Origin: Lachnospiraceae bacterium
GTDB lineage: Bacteria; Bacillota; Clostridia; Lachnospirales; Lachnospiraceae
Direction of reading: 5' to 3'
Length of the DNA stretch: 48,652 nucleotides
NCBI GenBank assembly: GCA_017428265.1
Contig: JAFRRD010000002.1
Location: forward strand, 1-48,652
The notes under the pieces: generated by a model
Database searches by the model: none
The model's input: the letters and a program-made list of their open reading frames with translations, nothing else
What the model was told of the DNA's origin: nothing
Program-made: the position numbers and the translations under genes
Shown here: positions 8,439 through 17,465 of the stretch, in pieces
Layout: each line of letters opens with the position of its first letter
Position numbering within the stretch: position 1 is the stretch's first letter

Positions 8439-10089
8439 AAAAGAAAAGTCCCGCTCGGAGCCTGTTTTGAATAAGCTGCTGCCGCTGGCGGCAGCGCTGC
8501 CCGGTCTGGCCGTGATCCTGTATTATCTGCTCGGACCGGCAGCCGGATTCATGTCCACGGACTGCATCGATTCCCTGCGCTGGGCAGAGGCAACGCTGAA
8601 GTCCGGCAAACTGATCTCGGACAATTTCAAATATGCAGCCCTGATCCCGTTCGGCGGCAATCTGGTCTTTCTTCCCTTTGTTGCCCTCTTCGGTTTTTCC
8701 CTGAAGGCCCAAATCGGCGGACTCGTGCTGTTTGTCCTTCTGATGGCTGCCGCTCTGTATTATCTGGCGCGCGGCATGGAATACAGCCGTTTACTCAGCG
8801 CCGGCTTCGTCAGTGTATTCTTCCTGATCATGAGCATCAGCAACAAGCTTCGCGAGATCATGTGGGAGCATATTTTTTACTACAATCTCGGGATCCTCTT
8901 CTTCTGCTTCGGTTTCGGCCTGACGCTCCGGATCCTGCGGGATGAGGCCCGGCCGCTGAACACCCGGCGGGAAACGGTCCTTTACTCTGTACGGGTGGCC
9001 GTTCTCTGCATTTTCTCGTTGATCGCCGCGACGGACGGACTGCAGACACTGGTCTGTTACACGATGCCGCTGCTGGCAGGTCTGATCGGTGAACGCGTAT
9101 TCTCGCAGGAGAAAACGCTCATGACAAGGGAAAACAAAAGAATAGGAGCGCTTGCCGTATTGATCATACTGGCTTCGCTCCTGGGTTTCCTCCTGATCAA
9201 ACCGATCTGCGGCGGCGTCACCTCCAACTATGCGAGCGGCTATTCCACCTACAGCGCCATGGACAGCTGGCGCGACAACTTCCTGAAGCTGTTTCATAAC
9301 TGGATCACTCTTTTCGGCGTTTCCGTCAAGAACGGTGATCCGCTGGTCAGCCTCGATTCGGTCTTGACGGTGATCCGCATCTTCATGGCCTACCTGCTGC
9401 TGATCTTCCCGGTCCTGCAGCTGTTCAGGCTGAACCGGATCCGCAGACGTTCGCTGCGCATCGTGCTTCTGGGGAATTTCGCGGTACTGCTTTTCATTTT
9501 CTTTGCCGTGACCTTCGGGCGCCTGGGCACATCCAACTGGCGGCTCACACCTCTCCTCGGCACCTCGCTGATCAGCACCTTCTTTACCGCGGCCGATCTC
9601 ATTGAAGAAAAAGGGATCTCCCTGCAAAAAGGCGTGCTGCTGCTGGCCGCACTGATCATTACGGCAATCATTCCTGCCCGGACGATCCTGACGACGCCCG
9701 TCGATTACGGACGCGATCAGGCCCTGTTCGTAACCGTCAGCAAGCTGCGGGAACACGGCTTAAAGCGCGGATATGCGAGTTTCTGGTGGGCCGGTGTAAT
9801 GGATATGATCTCCGGAGAAGAGATGGAGATCTCATATCTTGAGCTGAAAAACGAGAAACCGGGCAAAACCTTTTATCAGCAGTTCTACGACGTCTATGAC
9901 GACAGAGATTCCGACAGTTTTTTCCTGATGATGACGGAAAAGGAAAACGAGGACATGTCTGCCTGGCTGAACGAACAGCGGGAGGCAGGCCTGATCACGG
10001 AAGAGTTTACGATCCCGGTCAAATACAACTTCTACGGCGGAAGCGGAAACCAGGTCTATGTCTACGTCTTCCCGAAGAATATTTTCTGA
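8419..10089 (+). CDS. Large polytopic membrane protein, possible GT-C type glycosyltransferase (556 aa)
   Basis: About ten to eleven hydrophobic segments span residues 15-430, followed by a soluble C-terminal domain of about 120 residues. The first large loop carries [10 protein letters not shown] (about 47-56), an acidic motif right after the first membrane helix, which resembles the catalytic loop layout of GT-C transferases that use lipid-phosphate sugars. No family is recognised with certainty. The ATG overlaps the flavoprotein gene by 20 nt and has AGGAG four bases upstream, so it is the last gene of the truA-gtrA unit. A strong hairpin terminator follows at 10111-10157. Confidence 0.7.
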   Translation: MKRKDLEKEKSRSEPVLNKLLPLAAALPGLAVILYYLLGPAAGFMSTDCIDSLRWAEATLKSGKLISDNFKYAALIPFGGNLVFLPFVALFGFSLKAQIGGLVLFVLLMAAALYYLARGMEYSRLLSAGFVSVFFLIMSISNKLREIMWEHIFYYNLGILFFCFGFGLTLRILRDEARPLNTRRETVLYSVRVAVLCIFSLIAATDGLQTLVCYTMPLLAGLIGERVFSQEKTLMTRENKRIGALAVLIILASLLGFLLIKPICGGVTSNYASGYSTYSAMDSWRDNFLKLFHNWITLFGVSVKNGDPLVSLDSVLTVIRIFMAYLLLIFPVLQLFRLNRIRRRSLRIVLLGNFAVLLFIFFAVTFGRLGTSNWRLTPLLGTSLISTFFTAADLIEEKGISLQKGVLLLAALIITAIIPARTILTTPVDYGRDQALFVTVSKLREHGLKRGYASFWWAGVMDMISGEEMEISYLELKNEKPGKTFYQQFYDVYDDRDSDSFFLMMTEKENEDMSAWLNEQREAGLITEEFTIPVKYNFYGGSGNQVYVYVFPKNIF

Positions 10090-10110
10090 GGAACGGAACG
10101 CAAAATAAGA

Positions 10111-10157
10111 AAAAGAAACAGGGGCTGTCTCTTAACGAGACAGCCCCTGTTTCTTTT
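10111..10157. terminator. Strong bidirectional terminator between convergent operons
   Basis: A perfect 21-bp stem (10111-10131 with 10137-10157) with loop TTAAC; the arms begin with AAAAG and end with CTTTT, so it works for both the membrane-protein gene (rightward) and the opp operon (leftward). Confidence 0.92.
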
Positions 10158-10205
10158 GATCAATGCGGCTTCGTTTCCGTTTTCCCGCAGTCCGGCACGC
10201 CGGTT

Positions 10206-10616
10206 TTACAGAAAAACGTAAGCGATCAGCACGGAAACAAGAACATACACGATCCCGAGAAAAAGCGGATAATTGAAGGCTTCTTCTCTTTTTTCTTTCA
10301 TCTCGCGCATGAATTCCGCCGGGTTCTCTTCCCGATCCTGCTTCAGCTCTTCGCTTTGCCGGGGAGAAAAGAACCTGAACGACCTCACACCGCGCCGGAG
10401 ATAGTATCGGCTGACGTCAAAGTCACCGTGCAGGTTCATTGAGTAAATGATTCCCACGACCATCAGGATCAGACCGACGATGGTCAACGCGTTTGAGAAA
10501 AGCAAAAGTCTGTTTTTCTCCGCGGTAAAGGCTCTCACCGCAGGATATGCCAGTGTGACGATCAGATGAGTGATCAGCGGGCTCAACTTGATGTTTTTCA
10601 GCTTTTTGATCATCAT
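10206..10616 (-). CDS. Small membrane protein at the end of the opp operon, DUF3899-like (136 aa)
   Basis: Three hydrophobic segments are visible (about residues 12-30, 40-62 and 115-135) separated by a charged stretch rich in Arg, Lys and Glu. Small proteins of the DUF3899 type are found at the ends of clostridial oligopeptide-transport operons, and this one resembles them, but I cannot confirm the domain by eye. It starts 14 nt after oppF; two adjacent ATGs (10616 and 10613) are possible and neither has a clear ribosome site, so translation may be coupled to oppF. A role in assembly or stability of the Opp complex is a guess. Confidence 0.6.
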   Translation of the reverse strand: MMIKKLKNIKLSPLITHLIVTLAYPAVRAFTAEKNRLLLFSNALTIVGLILMVVGIIYSMNLHGDFDVSRYYLRRGVRSFRFFSPRQSEELKQDREENPAEFMREMKEKREEAFNYPLFLGIVYVLVSVLIAYVFL

Positions 10617-10630
10617 TCACTTTGAACGTT

Positions 10631-11605
10631 TCAGAGTGCCTTTTCGTTCCGTTCCTGCTCCATTTTGGTGATCTTCTCTTCGTAATCCGCAAACTCTTTG
10701 CTCGTGCAGTAGACGAAGTGGCCGGGACGCAGTTCCCGCATCTCGCGCGCTTCGCCGGACTGATCCAGCTGAGAAGGATCGTATACGATATGCTTTCTGT
10801 TTTTCTCCACGAGCGGATCCGGCATGGGGACCGTAGACAGCAGCGCGATCGTATAAGGGTGGATCGGATACTCGAACAGGGTCTCCGATTCGGCGATCTC
10901 CACGATCTCACCGTGATGGATGACGGCGATCCGGTCCGCAATGAAACGGACGACGGACAGGTCGTGTGCGATGAACAGGTAGGTCAGATTTCTCTCGACC
11001 TTCAGTTTATTCATCAGGTTCAGGACCTGCGCACGGATCGAAACGTCAAGCGCGGAGATCGGCTCGTCTGCCACGATGAATTTGGGTTCCATGATCATGG
11101 CGCGGGCAATGCCGACACGCTGACGCTGACCGCCGGAGAACTCGTGCGGATAGCGGGATTTGTGTTCGGGCAGCAGACCGACGTCTTCCAGAGCCTTGTC
11201 GACCTTGGCCACACGTTCCGCCTCGTCTTTATAGAGGTGGAAGTTGTAGAGGCCTTCGGAAACGCAGTAATCGATCGTCGCGCGTTCGTTGAGGGACGCT
11301 GCAGGGTCCTGGAAGATCATCTGGATATTCCGGACGACGTTGCGGTCCTCTTCCTTGGAGATCTTTCCGGAAATGCGTTTTCCTTCAAATTCGATCTCAC
11401 CGGCACTGCAGGGATTGATGCGCATAATCGCACGGCCGAGCGTCGTTTTGCCGGAGCCGGACTCGCCGACCAGGGCAAAAGTCTCACCTTTATAGATGTC
11501 GAAATTGGCATCCTTGACCGCCACAAGTTTCTTCTTATGGCCGACTTCAAAGGTAATATCCACGTGCTTGATGGACAGGATCACTTCTCTGTTTTCATTC
11601 GACAT
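10631..11605 (-). CDS. oppF: Oligopeptide ABC importer ATPase OppF (324 aa)
   Basis: One of the two ATPases driving peptide import. Visible motifs: Walker A GESGSGKT (about residues 48-55), Q-loop FQDP, signature FSGGQRQR, Walker [13 protein letters not shown] and switch His in IAHDLSVV. The C-terminal extension after about 250 ([16 protein letters not shown]) is the oligopeptide/dipeptide ATPase domain. A GTG at 11614 is in frame, but GGGAGG lies eight bases before the ATG at 11605, which I choose. Its start overlaps the oppD end by 11 nt, consistent with coupled synthesis of the OppD/OppF heterodimer. Confidence 0.95.
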   Translation of the reverse strand: MSNENREVILSIKHVDITFEVGHKKKLVAVKDANFDIYKGETFALVGESGSGKTTLGRAIMRINPCSAGEIEFEGKRISGKISKEEDRNVVRNIQMIFQDPAASLNERATIDYCVSEGLYNFHLYKDEAERVAKVDKALEDVGLLPEHKSRYPHEFSGGQRQRVGIARAMIMEPKFIVADEPISALDVSIRAQVLNLMNKLKVERNLTYLFIAHDLSVVRFIADRIAVIHHGEIVEIAESETLFEYPIHPYTIALLSTVPMPDPLVEKNRKHIVYDPSQLDQSGEAREMRELRPGHFVYCTSKEFADYEEKITKMEQERNEKAL

Positions 11606-12668
11606 AGAAAGCACCTCCCTTATCCGTCATTCTTTGGATCTTTTCATGCAGGTCGCAGATCTCTTCCGGCTTTTCCACCTTCGGTGCGCGCGGATCCAGC
11701 AGCCAGGTCTTCGCAAAGTGAGTATCGCTCACCTGGAAGAACGGCGGCTCCTCCTGGAAGTCGATGTTGAGCGCATGTTCGTTGCGCGGTGCAAAGGCGT
11801 CGCCCTTGATCTTGTTGAACAGGGAAGGCGGCGTACCGGTGATGTAGTACAGATCTTTGCCTTTTTCACCGATCTGCGGCAGCGAGGACAGCAGGGCCCA
11901 GGTGTAAGGATGGCGGGGATCAAAGAAGATCTCTTCGACCGTTCCGTACTCAATGATCTGGCCGCCGTACATGACGCCGACGCGGTCAGCCACGTTCGCC
12001 ACGACACCCAGGTCATGGGTGATGTAAAGCGTCGTGAAGCCCAGTTCCTTCTGCAGGCTGCGGATCAGGTCGATGATCTGTGCCTGGATGGTCACATCCA
12101 GGGCCGTCGTCGGCTCGTCGCAGATCAGGATCTCCGGATGGCAGCTGAGCGCGATCGCGATGACGATACGCTGACGCATGCCGCCGGAATACTGGAACGG
12201 ATACTCATCAAAACGGTTGGCCGCATCGGGGATGCCGACACGTTCCATCATCTCGATAGCCTGCTTTTTGGCCTCCGTCTTGGAGACCTTCTGGTGCTTT
12301 TCGATGACCTCGGTGATCTGAAAACCGATGGTGCGGATCGGGTTGAGAGAGGTCATGGGGTCCTGGAAGATCGTGGCGATCTTCGCGCCGCGGATACCCT
12401 CCCAGTCCTTATCTTTTTTCAGTTTGGTCAGATCGGTGCCATGGAACATGACAGAGCCGTTGGAAATCATGCCGTTGGACTCCAGCATGCCGGTAAAGGT
12501 CTTCGTAAACACGGATTTGCCGGAACCGGACTCGCCCACGATGGCGAAAGTCTCGCCTTCGTAAAGATCCAGGGATACGTTCCGGATGGCCGTCAGATAC
12601 TTGTCACGGACACGGAACTTGACCTCAACATCCTTTGCGGAAATGATAACTTTCTTTTCTTCGCTCAT
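11595..12668 (-). CDS. oppD: Oligopeptide ABC importer ATPase OppD (357 aa)
   Basis: Walker [10 protein letters not shown]-loop [10 protein letters not shown], signature YSGGMRQR, Walker [13 protein letters not shown] and switch His in ITHDLGVV are all present, so this is a catalytically complete ATPase. The C-terminal domain carries [12 protein letters not shown]. In many OppD/DppD proteins this domain holds Cys residues that ligate a [4Fe-4S] cluster; here the corresponding segment reads [12 protein letters not shown] (about 289-300) without Cys, so no cluster is expected. The ATG has GGAGG eight bases upstream. It lies between oppC and oppF in the opp operon. A second copy of the family is at 23406-24431. 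Confidence 0.95.
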   Translation of the reverse strand: MSEEKKVIISAKDVEVKFRVRDKYLTAIRNVSLDLYEGETFAIVGESGSGKSVFTKTFTGMLESNGMISNGSVMFHGTDLTKLKKDKDWEGIRGAKIATIFQDPMTSLNPIRTIGFQITEVIEKHQKVSKTEAKKQAIEMMERVGIPDAANRFDEYPFQYSGGMRQRIVIAIALSCHPEILICDEPTTALDVTIQAQIIDLIRSLQKELGFTTLYITHDLGVVANVADRVGVMYGGQIIEYGTVEEIFFDPRHPYTWALLSSLPQIGEKGKDLYYITGTPPSLFNKIKGDAFAPRNEHALNIDFQEEPPFFQVSDTHFAKTWLLDPRAPKVEKPEEICDLHEKIQRMTDKGGAFYVE

Positions 12669-12683
12669 TGTCTCGCCCTCCCC

Positions 12684-13634
12684 TTACATATGCGTGCGCG
12701 GGTCGGCAGCATCAGCAAGCCTCTGGCCGACGATGTACAGCGAGATGGACAGCATCGCAAGCACGGTGACCGGGATCCAGAACAGGTGCGGATAGCCGTT
12801 CATATACGACGTGTAGATCGAGATCATACGGCCGAGTGATGCTTTCGTGACGCCCAGGCCGAGTCCCATGTAGGACAGGAAGACCTCATAAGAGATCAGG
12901 CTCGGGATCATTCTGGCAATATAAGTCATGATGACCGAGATCAGATACGGAAGAATATTGTTCTTGATCATGGTCCAGGTGCTCGTACCGAGGCACTTGG
13001 ATGCGAGGTTGTACTCTCTGTCGCGGATGATCATCGTCTGCGTACGGATGAAGAATGCTACGAAGATCCAGTCCGTTACGCACATGACGAAGATCAGCGT
13101 TCCCATGCCGGCACCCATGACATAGGAAAGGATCATGGCCAGCAGCAGGAAAGGTACGTTGGATACGACGTTGTAGACCTCGATCATCCATTTGTCCATC
13201 TTCTTGGAGAAGCCCCAGACGGCACCGACTGTGATGCCGATGACCATGTTGATGAACGTACAGACAAAGCTGATGATGATGGAATTCCTGGCGCCGGCCC
13301 AGACGACGTCGAAGACTTCGTTGCCGACGTTGTCGGTGCCGAAGATATGCTCACGGCTGGGCTGCTGGAATCGCATCGACTCATCGGTGACGTTCGGCGC
13401 GATCAGCGGATCATATCCCGAGATCGAAGGCTGGATCAGCGAGAAGCCAACCAGGATCAGCATCACGATGGCAACGCATACCGTGAATTTATTTTTGATG
13501 AATGTGCGCCATACGGACTTCCAGTAAGAATACTGCGGCGCAGCGATATGTTCAGACTCATACTTATCAAAGGCCGCAAATCCGAAAAGATCATTCTCAT
13601 TATTTGCGCTGTTCACATTCTTCTCTTCCATCAT
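12684..13634 (-). CDS. oppC: Oligopeptide ABC importer permease OppC (316 aa)
   Basis: After a 40-residue cytosolic tail there is one membrane helix (about 46-66), an extracytoplasmic loop with the conserved HIFGTDNVGNEVF element, then five more helices. The EAA coupling loop that contacts the ATPase is around REYNLASKCLGTSTW (about 205-220). The start at 13634 forms an ATGA overlap with the oppB stop, which favours it over the adjacent ATG at 13631. Ends PRTHM, 15 nt before oppD. Confidence 0.94.
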   Translation of the reverse strand: MMEEKNVNSANNENDLFGFAAFDKYESEHIAAPQYSYWKSVWRTFIKNKFTVCVAIVMLILVGFSLIQPSISGYDPLIAPNVTDESMRFQQPSREHIFGTDNVGNEVFDVVWAGARNSIIISFVCTFINMVIGITVGAVWGFSKKMDKWMIEVYNVVSNVPFLLLAMILSYVMGAGMGTLIFVMCVTDWIFVAFFIRTQTMIIRDREYNLASKCLGTSTWTMIKNNILPYLISVIMTYIARMIPSLISYEVFLSYMGLGLGVTKASLGRMISIYTSYMNGYPHLFWIPVTVLAMLSISLYIVGQRLADAADPRTHM

Positions 13635-15130
13635 GATCTTCCTGCCTTTTCTGTAAGCGAAATACGCGGGTCAACCTTCGTCAGGATGATGTCTCCTGCC
13701 AGCACTGACAGCACCGAAATGGTGGAGAACAGGAAGGCAAGAGCCACGACCATCACGTTGTTGTACTGCTGGATCGCGTTGGGAAGCATCTTGCCCATGC
13801 CGCCGACAGCGTAGATTGACTCCGTGATGATGGCGCCGGCGAGACATGCGGCAAGGGATGCCGGAATACCCTGCGCAGTAGGGATGAAAGCGTTCTTGAA
13901 GATGTGTCTGTTGAAGATCTCTTTCTGATTCAGGCCTTTGGCTTTGGCAAACTTGACATAGTCCTGACTCATCTGGTCCACAACGTAGCGTCTGGTCCAA
14001 AGCATCAGACCGGCAATGGACGGCAGCGACAGGGAAACGGTCGGAAGGATCCAGGACCGGACATCCTTGGCGCCGTATGTCGTGAACACGGTCGGCAGAT
14101 CGAAGGCCGCCGTTGCCAGATAGCGGAACAGATAAATGTACGCCAGCGAAGGCACCGCTATGATAAAGATGATATAGACCATGCCCAGCTTATCGGCAAG
14201 TTTATCCTTGCGTCTGGCCATCAGCAGACCGATGGGAAGGCCGAGACCGTAAGACAGGATCAGGGAAAAGAAGCCGATGATGAAGGACGTGCCTACCATG
14301 GAGGGCTGGTCCTTCTTCGTCTGGAAAGTGGCATAGTTGTCAAGGAACTTCTGCCGGTCCATGCGGTCAACGACCGGCTTATAGGTCAGCGTACCGAAGA
14401 TGATGCCGGATTCGCCTTCCTTGCCGGTAGCATAGGTTACCGGTCTCTTCACTTCCGTTCCCTGGCTCTGGAACAGAACGCTCATGACATCAAGCCCCTG
14501 ATAGGTCGGATAGGAATCGCCGAACTGGAGCTTGATGATGTTCTGGTGCAGCCAGGGGAAGATACTGTCGGTATAGATCAGATACTTATGCTTCGTGCCG
14601 CTGCCGATGAGCGCGATCCCGCCGGACTCGGTCCTGCCGAAAGAAAGACCGCGTTCCAGATCCGGATTGTTTTCATCCTGTACGGACCACGGCGTATCGA
14701 TCACGATCAGCTTTGAGAGCCACATTCCGACATGCTTGATAATGGGAACGTCCTTATATGCATAGTAGCGTTTGCTTTTGGGATACGTCTCTACGGTATA
14801 CCCCTCGGCTTCATACTTTGCCTTAAAAGCTTCCGCAGCTTCAGACCCGGGTTTCAGCGCCTCCTTCATTTCCGCGGAGTTCGGCTCATAGAGTTCCTGG
14901 AAATAGTCGGCAGAACGGACAAAGTCCAGATATCCGAGCTTTTGCCAGATATTATACATGTACTCCGTTTTCTCGTCCGGCTTTGAGGATAATTTTCTGA
15001 TCCCGTCGTCTTTGGCGAAGATGCTGTTTCTCGGAACGAGCGTATAGACCAGTGTAAAGACGATCAGCATGATGATAAGGACGGATATTGCAGATCTGAG
15101 CAATCTTTTTAGAATATAACCCTTATTCAT
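13631..15130 (-). CDS. oppB: Oligopeptide ABC importer permease OppB, long form (499 aa)
   Basis: The first helix (residues 10-32) is followed by an extracytoplasmic region of roughly 240 residues before the remaining five helices; standard OppB is about 310 residues, so this is the enlarged form found in some Clostridia. The EAA coupling loop is YVKFAKAKGLNQKEIF (about 410-425), then TESIYAVGGMG typical of OppB/DppB. An in-frame ATG at 15190 lacks a ribosome site; AGGAG lies eight bases before the ATG at 15130. The end overlaps oppC by 4 nt. A stem-loop separates it from oppA. Confidence 0.94.
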   Translation of the reverse strand: MNKGYILKRLLRSAISVLIIMLIVFTLVYTLVPRNSIFAKDDGIRKLSSKPDEKTEYMYNIWQKLGYLDFVRSADYFQELYEPNSAEMKEALKPGSEAAEAFKAKYEAEGYTVETYPKSKRYYAYKDVPIIKHVGMWLSKLIVIDTPWSVQDENNPDLERGLSFGRTESGGIALIGSGTKHKYLIYTDSIFPWLHQNIIKLQFGDSYPTYQGLDVMSVLFQSQGTEVKRPVTYATGKEGESGIIFGTLTYKPVVDRMDRQKFLDNYATFQTKKDQPSMVGTSFIIGFFSLILSYGLGLPIGLLMARRKDKLADKLGMVYIIFIIAVPSLAYIYLFRYLATAAFDLPTVFTTYGAKDVRSWILPTVSLSLPSIAGLMLWTRRYVVDQMSQDYVKFAKAKGLNQKEIFNRHIFKNAFIPTAQGIPASLAACLAGAIITESIYAVGGMGKMLPNAIQQYNNVMVVALAFLFSTISVLSVLAGDIILTKVDPRISLTEKAGRS

Positions 15131-15152
15131 AGGATCAACTCCTGATAAACTG

Positions 15153-15193
15153 AGTTGAGGGCTGGGCGGATGGGCTCCGCCAGCCCCCAACTT
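15153..15193 (-). promoter_or_regulatory. Intercistronic stem-loop between oppA and oppB
   Basis: Arms 15153-15170 and 15176-15193 form an 18-nt imperfect GC-rich stem with a 5-nt loop. No T tract follows on the minus strand, so it is more likely an mRNA-stabilising or partial attenuation element that lets the binding protein be made in excess over the membrane components. Confidence 0.7.
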
Positions 15194-15233
15194 TTGATTT
15201 AGATTATTGCTTTGGAATTGGGAATGTCAGCAA

Positions 15234-17315
15234 TCAGTTGCCGGCAAGCCAGGCTTCCTTAGCGGCATAGTACTCATCAGCAGTGATGGGCTGATCGTAA
15301 ACGACCATATACTTGAAGTAAGGAACTGCGTTGTAAGAAGCCTGTCCGTATAAGCCATAAGCAGCGGAGAAAGGTTTCACCTTGGAGACCGAGATGCCGG
15401 CGCCACGGGTGGCGAACGGTCTCAGGATACCATTGGCAAGCAGTTTGGCCTCGACCTGCGCAAAGAGATCGATTCTCTCATCACCGGTGGAAGCATTGGC
15501 CTGGTCCATAAGAGGCTTAAGGGCGGTCAGGCCGATCTTTTCCAGAGCGTCGGTCTGAGAAGCCGGACGTTCCACATCAGCAGAGATGACCGGGGTGATG
15601 CCGGAGTACAGCAGCATGTCGCCGTTTTCCGGATCGAAGCAGTGGATGTAGGTGTAGGGATCGCCGTAGTCAGGGCCCCAGCCGGCGCCGAAGGCAACGT
15701 CCATGGAGTTGTCTTCACCAGTCGAGTTGTTGTAATAAACATCCAGCAGTTCATCGTAGTTGTCCAGGAACACGAGGTCGATCTTGACATAGTCGCCGAT
15801 TGCGTCTTCAATGGTCTTCTGCATCGCGAGGGCCATGTTCTTGCCCTGCTCGTCAGTGCCGTCTTCGCAAATGTCAAGGTGTACCGGCCATTCCTTAACG
15901 GAGTCGCCCAGTTCAGCTTTGGCCTTCTCCATGAAAGCTTTCGCTCTCTCAGGGTTGTACCAGGCATCCTGGCCGTCATTCAGGTTGATGCCCTTCAGCA
16001 TCTCTTCTTCCTGCTCCAGATACTTGGTCACAAGGGAACCGAAGGATTCGCCGGTGCTCAGAGTAGAGAAGGTGTAAGGGGTAAGGGTGTTTCTGGCTCT
16101 GTCTTCTGCGATCTCGCCGAGAGCGACTTCATAGTAAGCCTTTTCGGAGAAAGCGGCATAGACGCCCAGACGGAAGTACTTGTTCAGGATAGCCGCGTGA
16201 GTGTCAGCCTTCTGCTGATCGGTCGTCTTGGCCGTGGTGCTCTTGTTCTCGTTGCTGAACAGGGCGTAGGACTGTCTATCCCAGTTGAAGGCGCCCCAGT
16301 AAGAGGTGGCGGTCGTCATGCCTTTGTACATGTTGTCCTTGTACAGTTCGTTGGCCTTGGCAACCATCTCGGGCTGGCCGAGCTGGACGGCAGTGCCGGT
16401 AACTTCGCCGTTGACGAACATGTTGAAGTTCTTCATCGGGTCTTTGCCGTCATCATAGGTGACGGTCACGTGCTGGACGTGGACGTTTTCCTTGTCATAG
16501 TACAGCGGGTTGGCGTCGAACTTGACTTCCTGGCCGGGAACGACGGAAGACAGGATGTAGCAGCCGTTGTACAGGATGGCGGCAGGATCCACGGCGCCGA
16601 ACTTGTCGCCCTGGGATTCCAGGAATTCCGCGTTCAGCGGGCGAAGGATGTTGTAGGTGGTCAGACCGTCGAAGTAGCCGCAGGGAGCGGTAAGGGTGTA
16701 GGTCAGCTTGTTGCCTTCAGCCTTGATACCGACGTCTTCCCAGGAACCGGAGCCGTCAGCGTACTCAGCAAGACCCTTGATAAGGTCTTTGACAAGGCCG
16801 AGAACCTTGCTGTTGACGTCAGCCGCATGCTTCAGACCGGTGACGAAGTCTTCAGCCGTGACTTTGTCATATTCTTCGCCGGAAGAGGTTGCCCAGACGG
16901 CATCATCGCGGACGGTGAAGGTCCATTCGGAAGCGTCCTCATTGGGAGCCCATTCGGTGGCCATGCCGGCGACAAGCTTACCGCTGCTGTCCTGAGTCAG
17001 CAGACCTTCGGTAAAGTTGCTCGTGAAGTCGCCGTTGCTGGACTTGTTGTCTTCAAGATAATCCAGTGTGGTGATGTTGAACGAATAGAGCATGCTATAC
17101 GAATCAACTTCTTTTCTCCCCTCCGGTACGGGCTCGGTGGGAGCAACTGTGGTCTCCGGCTCGGTAGCCTTGGTGGTCTCCGGAGCCTGAGTGGTGCTGG
17201 GAGCGGGAGCTTCAGTGGTCTTAGGGGCTTCGGTAGTGGTCGGTGTTTTGCCGCCGCAGGCTGCCAGCGAAAGAACCATAGCCGCCGCAAGGATCAGCGC
17301 AAGGAACTTTTTCAT
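15234..17315 (-). CDS. oppA: Oligopeptide-binding lipoprotein OppA, SBP family 5 (693 aa)
   Basis: A lipoprotein signal peptide ends in LSLAAC with the lipidated Cys at residue 20, followed by a 45-residue linker of Thr, Pro, Glu and Ala (repeats such as TTEAP) that tethers the domain to the membrane. The folded part (from about 70) has the SBP_bac_5 order: SYSMLYSFNITTLDYL, FTEGLLTQDSSGKLVAGMATEW, TFTVRDDAVW and a C-terminal FGAGWGPDYGDPYTYI. It captures peptides outside the cell for OppBCDF. The ATG has AAAGGAGG eight bases upstream. It is the first gene of the operon with its own promoter at 17398-17426 and hairpins in the leader. Confidence 0.95.
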   Translation of the reverse strand: MKKFLALILAAAMVLSLAACGGKTPTTTEAPKTTEAPAPSTTQAPETTKATEPETTVAPTEPVPEGRKEVDSYSMLYSFNITTLDYLEDNKSSNGDFTSNFTEGLLTQDSSGKLVAGMATEWAPNEDASEWTFTVRDDAVWATSSGEEYDKVTAEDFVTGLKHAADVNSKVLGLVKDLIKGLAEYADGSGSWEDVGIKAEGNKLTYTLTAPCGYFDGLTTYNILRPLNAEFLESQGDKFGAVDPAAILYNGCYILSSVVPGQEVKFDANPLYYDKENVHVQHVTVTYDDGKDPMKNFNMFVNGEVTGTAVQLGQPEMVAKANELYKDNMYKGMTTATSYWGAFNWDRQSYALFSNENKSTTAKTTDQQKADTHAAILNKYFRLGVYAAFSEKAYYEVALGEIAEDRARNTLTPYTFSTLSTGESFGSLVTKYLEQEEEMLKGINLNDGQDAWYNPERAKAFMEKAKAELGDSVKEWPVHLDICEDGTDEQGKNMALAMQKTIEDAIGDYVKIDLVFLDNYDELLDVYYNNSTGEDNSMDVAFGAGWGPDYGDPYTYIHCFDPENGDMLLYSGITPVISADVERPASQTDALEKIGLTALKPLMDQANASTGDERIDLFAQVEAKLLANGILRPFATRGAGISVSKVKPFSAAYGLYGQASYNAVPYFKYMVVYDQPITADEYYAAKEAWLAGN

Positions 17316-17351
17316 TCAGTTTTCCTCCTTTTGTTTTCTTTTCTTTACAGA

Positions 17352-17391
17352 CACGGCAAACCGTGCCGCAAATAACGGTCTTTTGACCGTT
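17352..17391 (-). promoter_or_regulatory. Two tandem hairpins in the oppA leader
   Basis: AACGGTC/GACCGTT with a TTTT loop (17374-17391) begins at about the predicted transcription start, and CACGG/CCGTG with loop CAAA (17352-17365) follows. The first could be an operator at +1 or a 5'-end stabiliser; both precede the ribosome site at about 17324-17331. Confidence 0.55.
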
Positions 17392-17397
17392 TTCACA

Positions 17398-17426
17398 ATA
17401 CTATCACATTTTCCAAGGTATTTCAA
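17398..17426 (-). promoter_or_regulatory. oppA: Sigma-A promoter of the opp operon
   Basis: Minus-strand -35 TTGAAA (17421-17426), 17-bp spacer, -10 TAGTAT (17398-17403). It lies about 40 bp behind the DUF4129 gene, so opp expression need not depend on readthrough. Confidence 0.7.
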
Positions 17427-17437
17427 TCGCTTTTTTC

Positions 17438-17454
17438 ATAAATATCATATTTAT
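17438..17454. promoter_or_regulatory. 17-bp AT-rich palindrome upstream of the oppA promoter
   Basis: ATAAATAT-C-ATATTTAT, a perfect dyad 11 bp upstream of the -35 box. It could be a regulator site or an UP-element-like AT tract; no known binding motif is recognised. Confidence 0.45.
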
Positions 17455-17465
17455 AAAATACGCAT

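Noticed and set aside
10622-12839. Two overlapping plus-strand ORFs of 382 and 447 aa
   Set aside because: Both mirror oppF and oppD, which have full ABC motifs and ribosome sites.
15642-17375. 577-aa ORF on the plus strand
   Set aside because: Antisense of oppA, Val/Gly-rich, and it runs across the oppA promoter.
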